DNA from: Cryomorphaceae bacterium
GTDB lineage: Bacteria > Bacteroidota > Bacteroidia > Flavobacteriales > Schleiferiaceae
Assembly (NCBI GenBank): GCA_020832345.1
Contig: JAFIEY010000203.1
Location: 1 to 64,000 of the forward strand
DNA: 64,000 bases
Direction: 5' to 3'
Shown here: in pieces, positions 17,521 to 25,778 of the stretch
Position numbering within the stretch: the first letter of the stretch is position 1
Layout of the letters: each line of letters starts with the position of its first letter
The notes under the pieces: model-generated
Told to the model about the DNA's origin: nothing
Databases searched by the model: none
What the model saw: only the letters and a program-made list of their open reading frames with translations
Translations under genes and position numbers: made by a program

Positions 17521-17650
17521 ACTTGTCACGCCCCTCCCGCCAAGGATTCCCGAAAGCGTTCGGCACCTCGTACCGCGGAAAGCCCGGTCCCGCCCAAATG
17601 AATGCTGATTTGTTACGGGGAGGTAGTGGCGGGAGGAGGCTAAATGATTC
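17521..17650 (+). repeat. Degenerate direct repeat, left of ATPase copy 2
   Basis: By eye this resembles 19111-19240 in the same orientation. Shared words are AAGGATTC, GCACT/GCACC, AAGCCCGGnCCCGCCCAAA and GCTGA.TTG. It is more GC-rich than the surroundings and flanks the ATPase gene. Short ORFs in it are not supported. Apart from it, the gap 17400-17839 shows nothing I can name. Confidence 0.45.
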
Positions 17651-17839
17651 ATAATCTATTGATGATATGCATGTACCGCTACTCACAAGTTGATGATATA
17701 AGTGTGCCTCGGTATAGCCCTCAGGGACAAAACATACGGAATTACACTCCACCTGCATATTTAAAAATTGCAGTGATTTTCAAGCCGATTTAAAGCAAAA
17801 ATAGATGCAAGGTGGATTGAACGATTTACATGAAAAGAC

Positions 17840-18994
17840 TTAAAACGCCATTTCCAGCAATTCCTCTAATCCACAAACCTGTATGTTGTCGGCAAGGGGG
17901 TAATTACCTTTTAATGGTGTGATTACAAAAAGTTTTTGAGGGTTCAAATCATCCAAAGCATACTTCATACTCTTACTGATAGTCGGGGTTCCGCTCATTT
18001 TCACCTCAAAGGCATACACAACGGTATTTGCTTTTACTGCCAATAGGTCCACTTCTGTACCATCTTGTGTTCGGTAAAAGTAAAATGAATAACCACTTCC
18101 AAGATGTTCGATGATTTGTTCGATGCAATAGCCTTCAAAACTAAATCCTGAAATGGGGTTGGCAAGGAGTACATTCAAATTATCAATATTGAGCAGAGAA
18201 TGTAATACGCCACTGTCGCGATAATAGATTTTAGCTGATTTAACAAGGCGCTTTTTTACATTAGTAAACCAGGGTGGTAATCGCCTTATCAGGAATGCGC
18301 GCTCAAAATAGTCAAGGGCATTTTTTACGGTAGGCATACTCACTCCCAAAGAACGGGCGATTGCACTGCTATTTTCTGTTTGGCCGTGTTGGTGTGCAAG
18401 CAATTGAGCCAAACGTCTAAGGTCTAAGCTGTTTGAGTTAAGTCCCAACATCGGCAGATCACGCTCAAGATAGGTTTGAATAAAGCTTTGATACCAAAGC
18501 CTTTTAGCGTTCACCTCATCGTAAAGAAACGGTACCGGAAAACCACCAAATGTCCAGTGAAGCATGACCGTTGCGCGGTCTTTTACCTCTTTGTACAAAA
18601 AAGGAGTGAGTTCTTCATAATAAATGCGGCCGGCTAAAGATTCAGAGCTTTGGCGCATCAGGTTTGGACTGGCAGAGCCTAGCAGAATAAACCTTGCTGG
18701 AACGCGGTGTTCATCTACCATACTGCGAATAATGGGAAACAACTCCGGCATGCGTTGCACTTCATCAATCACAATCAATTTTTCGTGGTTTTGAGAAAAG
18801 AAAAGTTCAGGATTACTGAGCTTTTGCGAATCTGAAGGTCTTTCTAGATCAACAATCTCTGCTGGTTTGTCTAGATTCGAAATGAGCATGTTAGCCATTG
18901 TTGTTTTCCCCACCTGTCGTGGACCAATGATGCCAACAACAGGAAAAACCTGAAGCAGCTTTTGTATTTTATCGTGTTTTATTCGGGTAATCAT
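17840..18994 (-). CDS. AAA ATPase with DUF4143 domain (copy 2)
   Basis: The 384-residue protein has Walker A GIIGPRQVGKTT at about 22-33, Walker B KLIVIDEVQRMPELF at about 71-85, and a sensor region LLGSASPNLM. A central winged-helix part follows (SAIARSLGVSMPTVKNALDYFERAFLIRRL). The C-terminal DUF4143 domain has YYRDSGVLHSLL, FEGYCIEQI and a PD-(D/E)xK-like TEVDLLAV..YAFEVKMS. It is probably intact. Its ATG abuts an 18-bp perfect inverted repeat, and degenerate repeats flank the gene on both sides, so it looks like a mobile accessory cassette. No function is established. Confidence 0.9.
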   Translation of the reverse strand: MITRIKHDKIQKLLQVFPVVGIIGPRQVGKTTMANMLISNLDKPAEIVDLERPSDSQKLSNPELFFSQNHEKLIVIDEVQRMPELFPIIRSMVDEHRVPARFILLGSASPNLMRQSSESLAGRIYYEELTPFLYKEVKDRATVMLHWTFGGFPVPFLYDEVNAKRLWYQSFIQTYLERDLPMLGLNSNSLDLRRLAQLLAHQHGQTENSSAIARSLGVSMPTVKNALDYFERAFLIRRLPPWFTNVKKRLVKSAKIYYRDSGVLHSLLNIDNLNVLLANPISGFSFEGYCIEQIIEHLGSGYSFYFYRTQDGTEVDLLAVKANTVVYAFEVKMSGTPTISKSMKYALDDLNPQKLFVITPLKGNYPLADNIQVCGLEELLEMAF

Positions 18995-19033
18995 CCCTGC
19001 AAATTTAAAACAAAATTTTAAATTTGCAGGGAT
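18993..19033. promoter_or_regulatory. Perfect 18-bp inverted repeat at the ATPase copy 2 start
   Basis: Arms ATCCCTGCAAATTTAAAA (18993-19010) and its complement (19016-19033) pair perfectly around CAAAA. The arm includes part of the ATG of the ATPase. On the minus strand TAAATTTG, a -7 box, ends 5 bases before the ATG, so the mRNA would be nearly leaderless. Being palindromic, it also offers the same box in the plus direction. Candidate operator or terminus. Confidence 0.7.
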
Positions 19034-19110
19034 TAATGATTTTGATTGTCCCCCAGGTTAAAACTGAGGAGATTATTTCGGTCGCACCTACGTAGCTTTT
19101 ATGGGGCGGC

Positions 19111-19240
19111 TCATTCTGATGTGGAGTGTGACAGGAGACTAAGGATTCATGTAATGGTTCAGGGCACTCACTGTATCTGAGAAAAGCCCGGGCCCGCCCA
19201 AACAAAAGCTGACTTGGTGCGGGTTAGTAGAGGTGGCACT
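19111..19240 (+). repeat. Degenerate direct repeat, right of ATPase copy 2
   Basis: Partner of 17521-17650 (shared AAGGATTC and AAGCCCGGGCCCGCCCAAA). Apart from it and the inverted repeat at 18993-19033, the gap 18995-19453 shows only AT-rich sequence and a small dyad AAGTTG/CAACTT at 19423-19440. Confidence 0.45.
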
Positions 19241-19453
19241 CGGCTTTGAAATTACGTAAAATCTCATGCAATACTATGATCATATAAATGCTTAGTAATT
19301 TTTTTGAAAAAAACATCAAATAAATTTGGTCATGTCGTGTTTTTTTTGCTTTGTCGCGTTAAATGTTATTTAGTGGCCACAGTGATGTTTAACCATCTGG
19401 CAACTTGATGGGCAAAGTGCTAAAGTTGCGCAAACAACTTAAATTTAATTAAA

Positions 19454-19906
19454 ATGAAAAAGTTACTATTTAGTTCTTTGATAGGATGCATTATGTTTGC
19501 ATCTTGTAGCAAAGAAGACAATTTGTCGCTTGATCCAAACGATTCATCTAATATGGAAATGTCATTACAAATTCCAAGCGTTTATGATGTTTTTGGAGAA
19601 GTTGGCGAAATTGAATTAGCGGATCAAGCATACATCGATAATTCAGCAAGATTTCCGGGCATGGCTAACAGCGATTTCTTTACCCTGTACCTTTTGCATG
19701 AAGCTGCAACAGGTGAAATTATAGAGGTTTATGATGAAGATGAAGAATGGGATGATGAACCTGGGATTGAATTCCAGTACAAGTGGAAAAAAGTCAAAGG
19801 TGATTCATTTACAACTGTAGCATGTCCAAAGTCTGGGAAAAATTGTGCAACTGCTACTACTACAAATGGCGCTTGTGCCTTGATTAAAAAGAATTATATT
19901 TTTTAG
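19454..19906 (+). CDS. Small lipoprotein with Cys-containing tail
   Basis: The 150-residue protein has a type II signal peptide (lipobox MFASC, Cys19) and an acidic middle (DEDEEWDDEP). Its C-terminus has four cysteines (VACPKSGKNCATATTTNGACALIKK). I do not recognise a named family; the arrangement of a small secreted Cys peptide before a larger lipoprotein recalls the NVEALA-type pairs of this phylum, but the NVEALA motif itself is not visible. The gene is followed by a hairpin at 19914-19942 and then the larger lipoprotein. Confidence 0.75.
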   Translation: MKKLLFSSLIGCIMFASCSKEDNLSLDPNDSSNMEMSLQIPSVYDVFGEVGEIELADQAYIDNSARFPGMANSDFFTLYLLHEAATGEIIEVYDEDEEWDDEPGIEFQYKWKKVKGDSFTTVACPKSGKNCATATTTNGACALIKKNYIF

Positions 19907-19913
19907 TTTTCAT

Positions 19914-19942
19914 ATTAACGCGCTCTAAATGAGCGCGTTAAT
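19914..19942 (+). terminator. Hairpin terminator or attenuator
   Basis: ATTAACGCGCTC, loop TAAAT, GAGCGCGTTAAT: a perfect 12-bp stem followed by TTTT. It sits between the small lipoprotein and the next gene (ATG 19958), so it probably reduces read-through between them. Confidence 0.75.
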
Positions 19943-19957
19943 TTTAAAATAATTTTT

Positions 19958-21625
19958 ATGAATGGATTTAGGAAGTTTAAGATCATTTTTATTGTCTTCA
20001 TTGTTGCAGCATGTAATTCGCATGAAGCTAATCAAATGATTTTGGAATCCTTTTTTGACATTAAGGATAGCGCATACATTGACATTAATATGCCGTACAA
20101 TTTTGCAGCTTCAAATTTACAGGTAATTGAAAAGTCTGACGGCAAAGAGTATTTATTAATTAATGATATGCAGTATTTTAAAATTTTTGAAATAGACCTT
20201 GATCAAAGAAAATTAAACAGGATTATCGATTTAAGCGCAATAGAAAACTTAACATACCGAAGTTTTCAATTTTATTATATTAATGATGACAGTATCCTTT
20301 TGTTTCGGGATCCTATATTTGATCGGCATTACATGGATAATGCCTTTGTTTTTAGTAATTCAGATGGCGAACTGTTTGGGGAGGTTGATTTATCGGGCTC
20401 TTCCTTTAGATTAAAAGGACAAAACAATGTGGATTCAGGTATCGGCATAATTGATAATTATGTACATCCATTTGCAATTTTTGAAAATAATATTGTTTTC
20501 GCTATTTCTCCATTTAAATCAAATAATCTATCTTTCTCAGAAAGGAAAAAATTTAGAATTCCATTATTTGCTGGCTTGTTGAAAAGCAAAAAAGCTTATA
20601 ATTATTTTGAATTGCCTCATCCACCTAAAGAGGACATTCTAGTTAACTATACTGATGAGCAGCAGTGTTTCTCATACACTTTTTCTCCAAACGGAAAATT
20701 GTATTTTTCTTATGGATTTGAAAGTGCCCCGAGTTTTTTTGACTTAAGGACTAATACATATTTCAATTCGAAAGGTGTTAAATCAAGTTTTAATTTAACA
20801 ACACCGCCTATTCCTTTAGATGAGGATTTAGATGAGGATGATTTTCCATTTGGGAATCACACAACTAATTATTTTCAAATGTTTTATGATAATAATAATG
20901 AAGCTGTTATTCGTTTAGCGTATCTGCCATTTGAAACTAATGATTTATCTGAGAATAGTTTATTTGAATTGCGGAATAGGCTAAGGGGCTTTTCCGTGTT
21001 TTCAGATGACTTAAGGCTTCAGGCTGAGGGAGTAGTTCCCTTGTGGTTTGCCGCATCATTCTCTAATCCTGTTAATACTAAACAAGGGTTGGTTACGCTA
21101 ATGAGGGATTCAACATGTGCCACCTGTATTCCATTAGCCTTTTTTGAAGTAAAAACCAAACCCGCTACTACAGAGAAATGGCAAGCCTTAAAAGATAGTT
21201 TGAATAATTTTACAGATGAATTCGTGCAAATGAAACAAAACGAAGATGACCAAAGGTTAGCAGATCTTTTTGGAGATGACCCAACCGTTGTATTAATGCT
21301 CCCTGCCTATGGTTGTCCGGCTTGTATCATGGGTTACTTACATAACTTGAATGAAAACATAGATAAATTAATTGATCAAGATTTACTGATCATCATTGGC
21401 AATTACGACTATGGTGATACGGAAGAAGTAATTGCAAACTTAGAATCGAACCTCTCAAATTTAATCGTCATGGATTTGGATGACCTAAGTGATATTTTTC
21501 CAATTGGTGAGCAAACCCCTATTTTGTTTAAATGGGATGGTACGATGAAACTGCATAAAGTTACCTTGGGAAATTCACCTAAGAGTTTATTTTCTGAAAT
21601 CGATTCATTAAGGTTGGCTAATTAG
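19958..21625 (+). CDS. Large lipoprotein with propeller-like region and CxxC motifs
   Basis: The 555-residue protein has a lipobox (FIVAAC, Cys19). The first 350 residues read like the beta-propeller lipoproteins of Bacteroidetes (DUF4221 or 6-bladed type: YLLINDMQYFKIFEIDLDQRKLNRIIDL, FSPNGKLYFSYG). Two CxxC motifs follow: CATC at about 388 and CPAC at about 450, the latter in VVLMLPAYGCPACIMGYLHNL. The section from CPAC to LFKWDGTMKL resembles a thioredoxin-like fold. I infer an envelope redox or binding role, possibly acting on the Cys-rich small lipoprotein upstream. Confidence 0.7.
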   Translation: MNGFRKFKIIFIVFIVAACNSHEANQMILESFFDIKDSAYIDINMPYNFAASNLQVIEKSDGKEYLLINDMQYFKIFEIDLDQRKLNRIIDLSAIENLTYRSFQFYYINDDSILLFRDPIFDRHYMDNAFVFSNSDGELFGEVDLSGSSFRLKGQNNVDSGIGIIDNYVHPFAIFENNIVFAISPFKSNNLSFSERKKFRIPLFAGLLKSKKAYNYFELPHPPKEDILVNYTDEQQCFSYTFSPNGKLYFSYGFESAPSFFDLRTNTYFNSKGVKSSFNLTTPPIPLDEDLDEDDFPFGNHTTNYFQMFYDNNNEAVIRLAYLPFETNDLSENSLFELRNRLRGFSVFSDDLRLQAEGVVPLWFAASFSNPVNTKQGLVTLMRDSTCATCIPLAFFEVKTKPATTEKWQALKDSLNNFTDEFVQMKQNEDDQRLADLFGDDPTVVLMLPAYGCPACIMGYLHNLNENIDKLIDQDLLIIIGNYDYGDTEEVIANLESNLSNLIVMDLDDLSDIFPIGEQTPILFKWDGTMKLHKVTLGNSPKSLFSEIDSLRLAN

Positions 21626-21920
21626 TGCTTGTCAATAAACTCAAAGTGGCTAGGCTAGTAAGTTCAAGAGCAATGTTGGCGATAGTTGAATATCAAATCA
21701 TTTTAGATAGTAAATTAGCTAAATTTTCTTAATATTAGGGGGCTAGCTAGCCATTATAAAGATTTACTTTTCAATTAATTCAAATTTGATTCTACCGAAA
21801 AATTATCTACTTTTGTTTTTGAATTTATAGCTACTCGTAATAGTTCTTTAAGTGAGATTAATAATCCTGCCAATAATAGGGGGCTTACCACTTACCAATA
21901 TAAAAACCCTTTTTGATCAT

Positions 21921-22697
21921 ATGAACCATTTACTCTTTTTCAATAATTCAAAATGGTTTTTCAGAGGTCTAATGGAATTCACTTTTGTTTATTCTCGCGT
22001 GTATAAAGCTTTTTTAAATGTGGCTTTCATTACCATTATTCTATTTGGCCATTCATTATTGGCGCAAGAGAAAATGAATAATTTGTCTGTTCTATTTGAC
22101 GGGCTTGAGCATCAAATTGGCATAAATTATCACCGGAATTTGAATCCTTGGTTTGGGTTTTCCGTTACTTCCAGATTAATGCCTTATTCCTATGTTGCTG
22201 ATGGTGGACATTCAGTGGGAAATGATTATCTGGATGGTAAATACAACATTACGCATTTTAACGGAACAAACTATACCCTCGCAACACCACGAAATGAACT
22301 CTTTTATCCCGGTGAACATTATTATGGAATTGCGGAAGGCGGCACAAATTTCAGTGTTGGTTGTGGGTTATTTGTGGAAAAGAGAGCATTGTTTGTCCCT
22401 AAACTAAATGTTAGACTGACATCCTACCTTAACATTCTAAGGCAAAATAGTTTAGTCAATACGGGTAGTACAACAGGGCTATTTAAAGACCAAAATGATG
22501 TTGAATACATGATAAATTATTATCACTTTCAATATGAACGGTTTTGGACAAGACCTTATTTCTCCTTCGAATTTCAGATTGATTACACGGTTTATAGAAA
22601 TCTTTATACCGGGATTTCGCTTATTTACAACGCGACTGATATTCGTTCTTTCCTAATTGAGTCATTTGGCTACTTTGTCGTTGGTGTTCGTTTTTAG
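21921..22697 (+). CDS. Outer-membrane beta-barrel protein
   Basis: From the ATG at 21921 the product is 258 residues; a second candidate start is 21972. The signal peptide is VYKAFLNVAFITIILFGHSLLAQ. The mature part is rich in alternating aromatic strands (IGINYHRNLNPWFGFSVTSRL; RPYFSFEFQIDYTVYRNLYTGISL) and ends FVVGVRF, a terminal aromatic as expected for barrel proteins. The function is unknown. Part of its signal region is duplicated at 27701-27841. The gap 21626-21920 shows no gene. Confidence 0.7.
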   Translation: MNHLLFFNNSKWFFRGLMEFTFVYSRVYKAFLNVAFITIILFGHSLLAQEKMNNLSVLFDGLEHQIGINYHRNLNPWFGFSVTSRLMPYSYVADGGHSVGNDYLDGKYNITHFNGTNYTLATPRNELFYPGEHYYGIAEGGTNFSVGCGLFVEKRALFVPKLNVRLTSYLNILRQNSLVNTGSTTGLFKDQNDVEYMINYYHFQYERFWTRPYFSFEFQIDYTVYRNLYTGISLIYNATDIRSFLIESFGYFVVGVRF

Positions 22698-22734
22698 TTT
22701 AATCTTTTTACCAAAACATATAAAATATTTTTTT

Positions 22735-23532
22735 ATGGCTGTTGTCACTCGCAACCATTTCACTTTAAGTAATTCGAATTATTTTTCCATATCTCTTTTG
22801 AAAAGTGCATTTGGATGGAAAGGTGTACATATTATGGCTTTTTGGGTTTCAGTACTTTTTGGATTATCATCACCCGACGTTTTTGCCCAAAAACACGGTG
22901 CAATTTCATTTGGTTTTGGTGGGGGCAAATTTGTTGATGATCAAATGAATGGCATGGGAATGAATATTTCAATCCAAAGTCCGTATTTGCTAAAACCTGA
23001 AAAAATATTTTTAAAAATAGGAAGAAGCAATTATGCTGCCGAGGGAAACAGAAATTTTAATTATGACCCCTCTAGACTTTATCCATTTTCGACAAATGAA
23101 TTTCAGGATTTCTTAGAGTTTAATAATGGTTTTCAGAATCCGGACAGCTGGAAGCCAATTGGCTACAGAACTTCGCAGTCTTCTCATACCTCATTTGAAC
23201 TCACGGTGAACAAAGCCATGGATTTTGGCAATAAACATCGTATTGTATTAGGTTTAGGCGTTTTCCGCGCCCGTATTCTGCAACACTTTGTTGTGGAAAG
23301 CATAGATTTGGAATTATTGTATTCGAATCCTTTTAATCCAGACAATAAAGATTTGATTTACCATATTCCATTTACACAAAATTATCGATATTACCACATT
23401 ATTGGAAATCTTCAATATCATTTCCAAGTTTCAGATTCCGTTTTTTTACTTGTAGATGCGCAATATTTTCATAAAGAATCACCATTTTCCGGAAATCTGT
23501 TTTTTAGTTTAGGCATGGGTGTTAGCCTATAA
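22735..23532 (+). CDS. Outer-membrane beta-barrel protein
   Basis: From the ATG at 22735 the product is 265 residues; a shorter start at 22834 (MAFWVSVLFGLSSPDVFAQ) gives a cleaner signal peptide and may be the true one. The mature part begins KHGAISFGFGGGKF and ends GNLFFSLGMGVSL, with the strand pattern of porin-like proteins. It follows the preceding barrel gene by 37 bp and is probably in the same operon. The function is unknown. Repeat copy F lies 30 bp downstream. Confidence 0.7.
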   Translation: MAVVTRNHFTLSNSNYFSISLLKSAFGWKGVHIMAFWVSVLFGLSSPDVFAQKHGAISFGFGGGKFVDDQMNGMGMNISIQSPYLLKPEKIFLKIGRSNYAAEGNRNFNYDPSRLYPFSTNEFQDFLEFNNGFQNPDSWKPIGYRTSQSSHTSFELTVNKAMDFGNKHRIVLGLGVFRARILQHFVVESIDLELLYSNPFNPDNKDLIYHIPFTQNYRYYHIIGNLQYHFQVSDSVFLLVDAQYFHKESPFSGNLFFSLGMGVSL

Positions 23533-23562
23533 GATGATTGTTAATGTATAGATATTAAGTAT

Positions 23563-23706
23563 TGAGTCTGCTCTAAAAAGTCCCTTTCTGCCAAAATCTT
23601 CCTTGTCGGTAGATTTTTGAATCCTCACTAACAGCTGGTTAGCTCCGGTCCAAAAATCCCCTCCGCGTCGATTTTGATTGAAATCATCCTTTTTAGAGTG
23701 GACTCA
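23563..23706 (-). repeat. MITE-like TGAGTC repeat, copy F (144 bp)
   Basis: A full-length copy, nearly identical to copies G and I. GTAT flanks it on both sides (23559-23562 and 23707-23710), a perfect 4-bp target duplication. Confidence 0.93.
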
Positions 23707-23710
23707 GTAT

Positions 23711-23897
23711 TTGTTGTCCTGAAGAACAACAAAATTTCAAATTTGGTCTGACTTAGGTTCGTTTCTCTTTCCAAACAACTCAGGACTTCGTTTTTTTCTT
23801 TAACGTTTCTGATTTTTTTAATGTCTGAAACTTCAATACCCCCTGCTCCATCTTGAATTGAAGTAAAATGCGCAGGTCGGATATTGGGAAATTTCAA
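23711..23897 (-). pseudogene. Possible gene fragment ending in repeat copy F
   Basis: A frame of about 62 codons with protein-like composition (IRPAHFTSIQDGAGGIEVSDIKKIRNVKEKNEVLSC, shown to its middle only in part here) runs into the repeat. I do not recognise it. It may be chance. The region 23898-24005 shows nothing. Confidence 0.25.
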
Positions 23898-24005
23898 AGT
23901 AGTTGATGTGAGCTATAGACGTCAAGCAAGCTACCCAAGTTTTGACTTTTATCTGGGTACCTAATTGCGCTTTTGGTGGCAGTCACAATTCGAACCCCCC
24001 AGTAT

Positions 24006-24656
24006 TTAAATACCTTTTAATTTTGATTTTGGGTGAATACCATTGTTGATCATTTGGCGCATTTTAGTGCGCTCGATAATTTGCATGGCAACTGAATCTG
24101 CTGATATTTGTATGTGAAATGTGTCGGTTGAAAAATGTTCGCTATGTTCCCACTTGTCTCCAATACCAAGTTCAATGGATTCATTATCATGAACAAAATG
24201 AACAGATCCATCACTGGAAATTTTATCTATCTGCGGTGCTTCAAAATCACTGTGAACGTTAAAAGAATTACAACCATTTTTCCCGCCTTGTGAGCCAAAA
24301 ACCGTCATAAACTTTGATAAAACCACCATTTTAACATCATCAATCCGGGGCAGTGGATTCAGAACATGGTCATTATTGAGTTGGAGATCTTTACTTTCCC
24401 GATCGTATTCATAGTGTTGAAGGCAAGAAACCGTTGGTGGTGGAGGCATTGGCGGACCTTCCAGCAATTTCAAAATGAAGAACTCATGAGACTCGATCAG
24501 AAAATAGGCATTGTCAGATAACTGCAATTCATCTCCTTTAGACTTGGAGCATGCCATTGCAATCATTAGATACAACATTGCGGATACAAAACTCAAAGTT
24601 TTTCGCTTCGCACTTCCTTGGTCGCCGTACTTGAATTGCTTAAAAAAGGTTTTCAT
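24006..24656 (-). CDS. Hypothetical lipoprotein
   Basis: The 216-residue protein has a long basic N-terminus (MKTFFKQFKYGDQGSAKRK), then a hydrophobic segment ending in lipobox MIAMAC (Cys36). The mature part is soluble, with a proline run (GPPMPPPP) and a GGKNGCNSFNVHSDF segment reminiscent of META/HslJ-like small lipoproteins (GCN), but I cannot assign it firmly. It stands alone between broken genes. Confidence 0.65.
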   Translation of the reverse strand: MKTFFKQFKYGDQGSAKRKTLSFVSAMLYLMIAMACSKSKGDELQLSDNAYFLIESHEFFILKLLEGPPMPPPPTVSCLQHYEYDRESKDLQLNNDHVLNPLPRIDDVKMVVLSKFMTVFGSQGGKNGCNSFNVHSDFEAPQIDKISSDGSVHFVHDNESIELGIGDKWEHSEHFSTDTFHIQISADSVAMQIIERTKMRQMINNGIHPKSKLKGI

Positions 24657-24938
24657 GGTTATAAAATTTAATTTTTGCTGTCAGTTAACTTATCCCGATT
24701 TATTGGAAGCCTGTCCAGCCCAAGCGAGAGAATCCACTTTTGAACGTTTTTACGGCGTGAGATCACTTTTCTCGTCTGGGTTTCAAAATTACCTAGAAAT
24801 TGAACATTTCTGCAAATATAAAATTAAATTTTATGTTTTCAGAGATGGTATTGCTGAATATAGAATCAAGGCAAGTTAGACTTAATCAAAGCATATTGAC
24901 TTTATTTACAGCCACTAAATAACATGATATTTCAAAGA

Positions 24939-25082
24939 TGAGTCTGCTCTAAAAAGTCCCTTTCTGCCAAAATCTTCCTTGTCGGTAGATTTTTGAATCC
25001 TCACTAACAGCTGGTTAGCTCCGGCCCAAAAATCCCCTCCGCGTCGATTTTGATTGAAATCATCCTTTTTAGAGTGGACTCA
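24939..25082 (-). repeat. MITE-like TGAGTC repeat, copy G (144 bp)
   Basis: Full length; it differs from F and I by only a few bases. The flanks AAGA and AAGG agree at three of four positions. The region 24657-24938 before it shows no supported gene. Confidence 0.92.
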
Positions 25083-25440
25083 AAGGTTAATCGCAATTTT
25101 AATCTTTTTGTTCTCTTTGCTATTGATTTTTACATCGTTGGATATATATGGACAAAGCAAAACCGAAAAGGACATTCAAACCTCCAGGAATATTGGATTG
25201 GGATTTGGCGCGATGGGGAATTACACTATTGACAATGATCATCCAAACATTTACTTTATCAGAACCCATGTGCGCTCATACTTCGAGTATTCTATAACAA
25301 ATCGCCATGAAATAGGTGTTGTGGTTGATGCTCGCTTTCTACGCACAAATATTGGTTACGAAGAGAACGTAAATGGTTTAGGAGGCGGATATTATTATCG
25401 CTATAGTTTTACTAAGCTTGATCCATTAAAGGCAATTTAA
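25083..25440 (+). pseudogene. Outer-membrane protein fragment whose 5' end is replaced by repeat G
   Basis: A frame open from a TTG at 25054 inside the repeat gives a hydrophobic segment (LIAILIFLFSLLLIFTSLDIYGQ), then NIGLGFGAMGNYTIDNDH and YFEYSITNRHEIGVVVDARF, the style of the barrel proteins nearby. It stops at 25440 after about 119 codons, far too short for a barrel. The first residues would be encoded by the repeat (MKSSFLEWT), so the original start is gone. Confidence 0.6.
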
Positions 25441-25448
25441 AAAAATCT

Positions 25449-25660
25449 TAAGTTTTCTTCTATTCTTTTCATTGAATGGATGCCAACATCCAAAAAAATT
25501 AATCGATTTCACCTGGGTGTAAATTTCGGTACAGGACACGCCCTTCCCTTTAGTTTTATGGGGCAAAGAAAGTGATTATTTGCGATTACCCATTGTTGGT
25601 TAGGTCTTTCAAAACAACATCATTCATTGCAATGCCAGCTACAGCAATATTGGTTGGGAC
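25449..25660 (+). pseudogene. Degenerate outer-membrane protein remnant
   Basis: Translated pieces in more than one frame resemble barrel genes nearby: FHLGVNFGTGHALPF (compare LGLNLGTGHGRAMYF in the fragment at 27240), then SDYLRLPIVG and NASYSNIGWD. Frameshifts and stops break it up. Confidence 0.45.
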
Positions 25661-25664
25661 AAAT

Positions 25665-25730
25665 CATGTATTTTCAAAGTTGAAGCCATGTAATTTCAAA
25701 GTTGAGGTCGTGTAATTTCAAAGTTGATTT
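25665..25730 (+). repeat. Three tandem 22-bp repeats upstream of ATPase copy 3
   Basis: Units at 25665-25686, 25687-25708 and 25709-25730 share GTAATTTCAAAGTTGA with small changes. The last unit touches the -33 element of the ATPase promoter, so they look like operator iterons. Confidence 0.8.
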
Positions 25731-25760
25731 TTGTAATACAAACAAAAACAGTATATTTGC
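25728..25760 (+). promoter_or_regulatory. Promoter of ATPase copy 3
   Basis: TTTTTG (25728-25733), 19 nt, then TATATTTG (25753-25760): a close match to the Bacteroidetes promoter, about 18 nt before the ATG. Confidence 0.6.
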
Positions 25761-25778
25761 GTCAAAATAAAAATTATT

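Noticed and set aside
17441-17758. Minus-strand ORF of 105 codons
   Set aside because: It lies in a degenerate repeat, has no recognisable domain and no counterpart frame in the matching repeat at 19111-19240.
24511-24879. Plus-strand ORF of 122 codons opposite and upstream of the lipoprotein gene
   Set aside because: Half of it is antisense to the signal peptide region of the lipoprotein and the remainder has no protein-like character.
25665-25730. CRISPR array
   Set aside because: The 22-bp units are directly adjacent without spacers and there are no cas genes.
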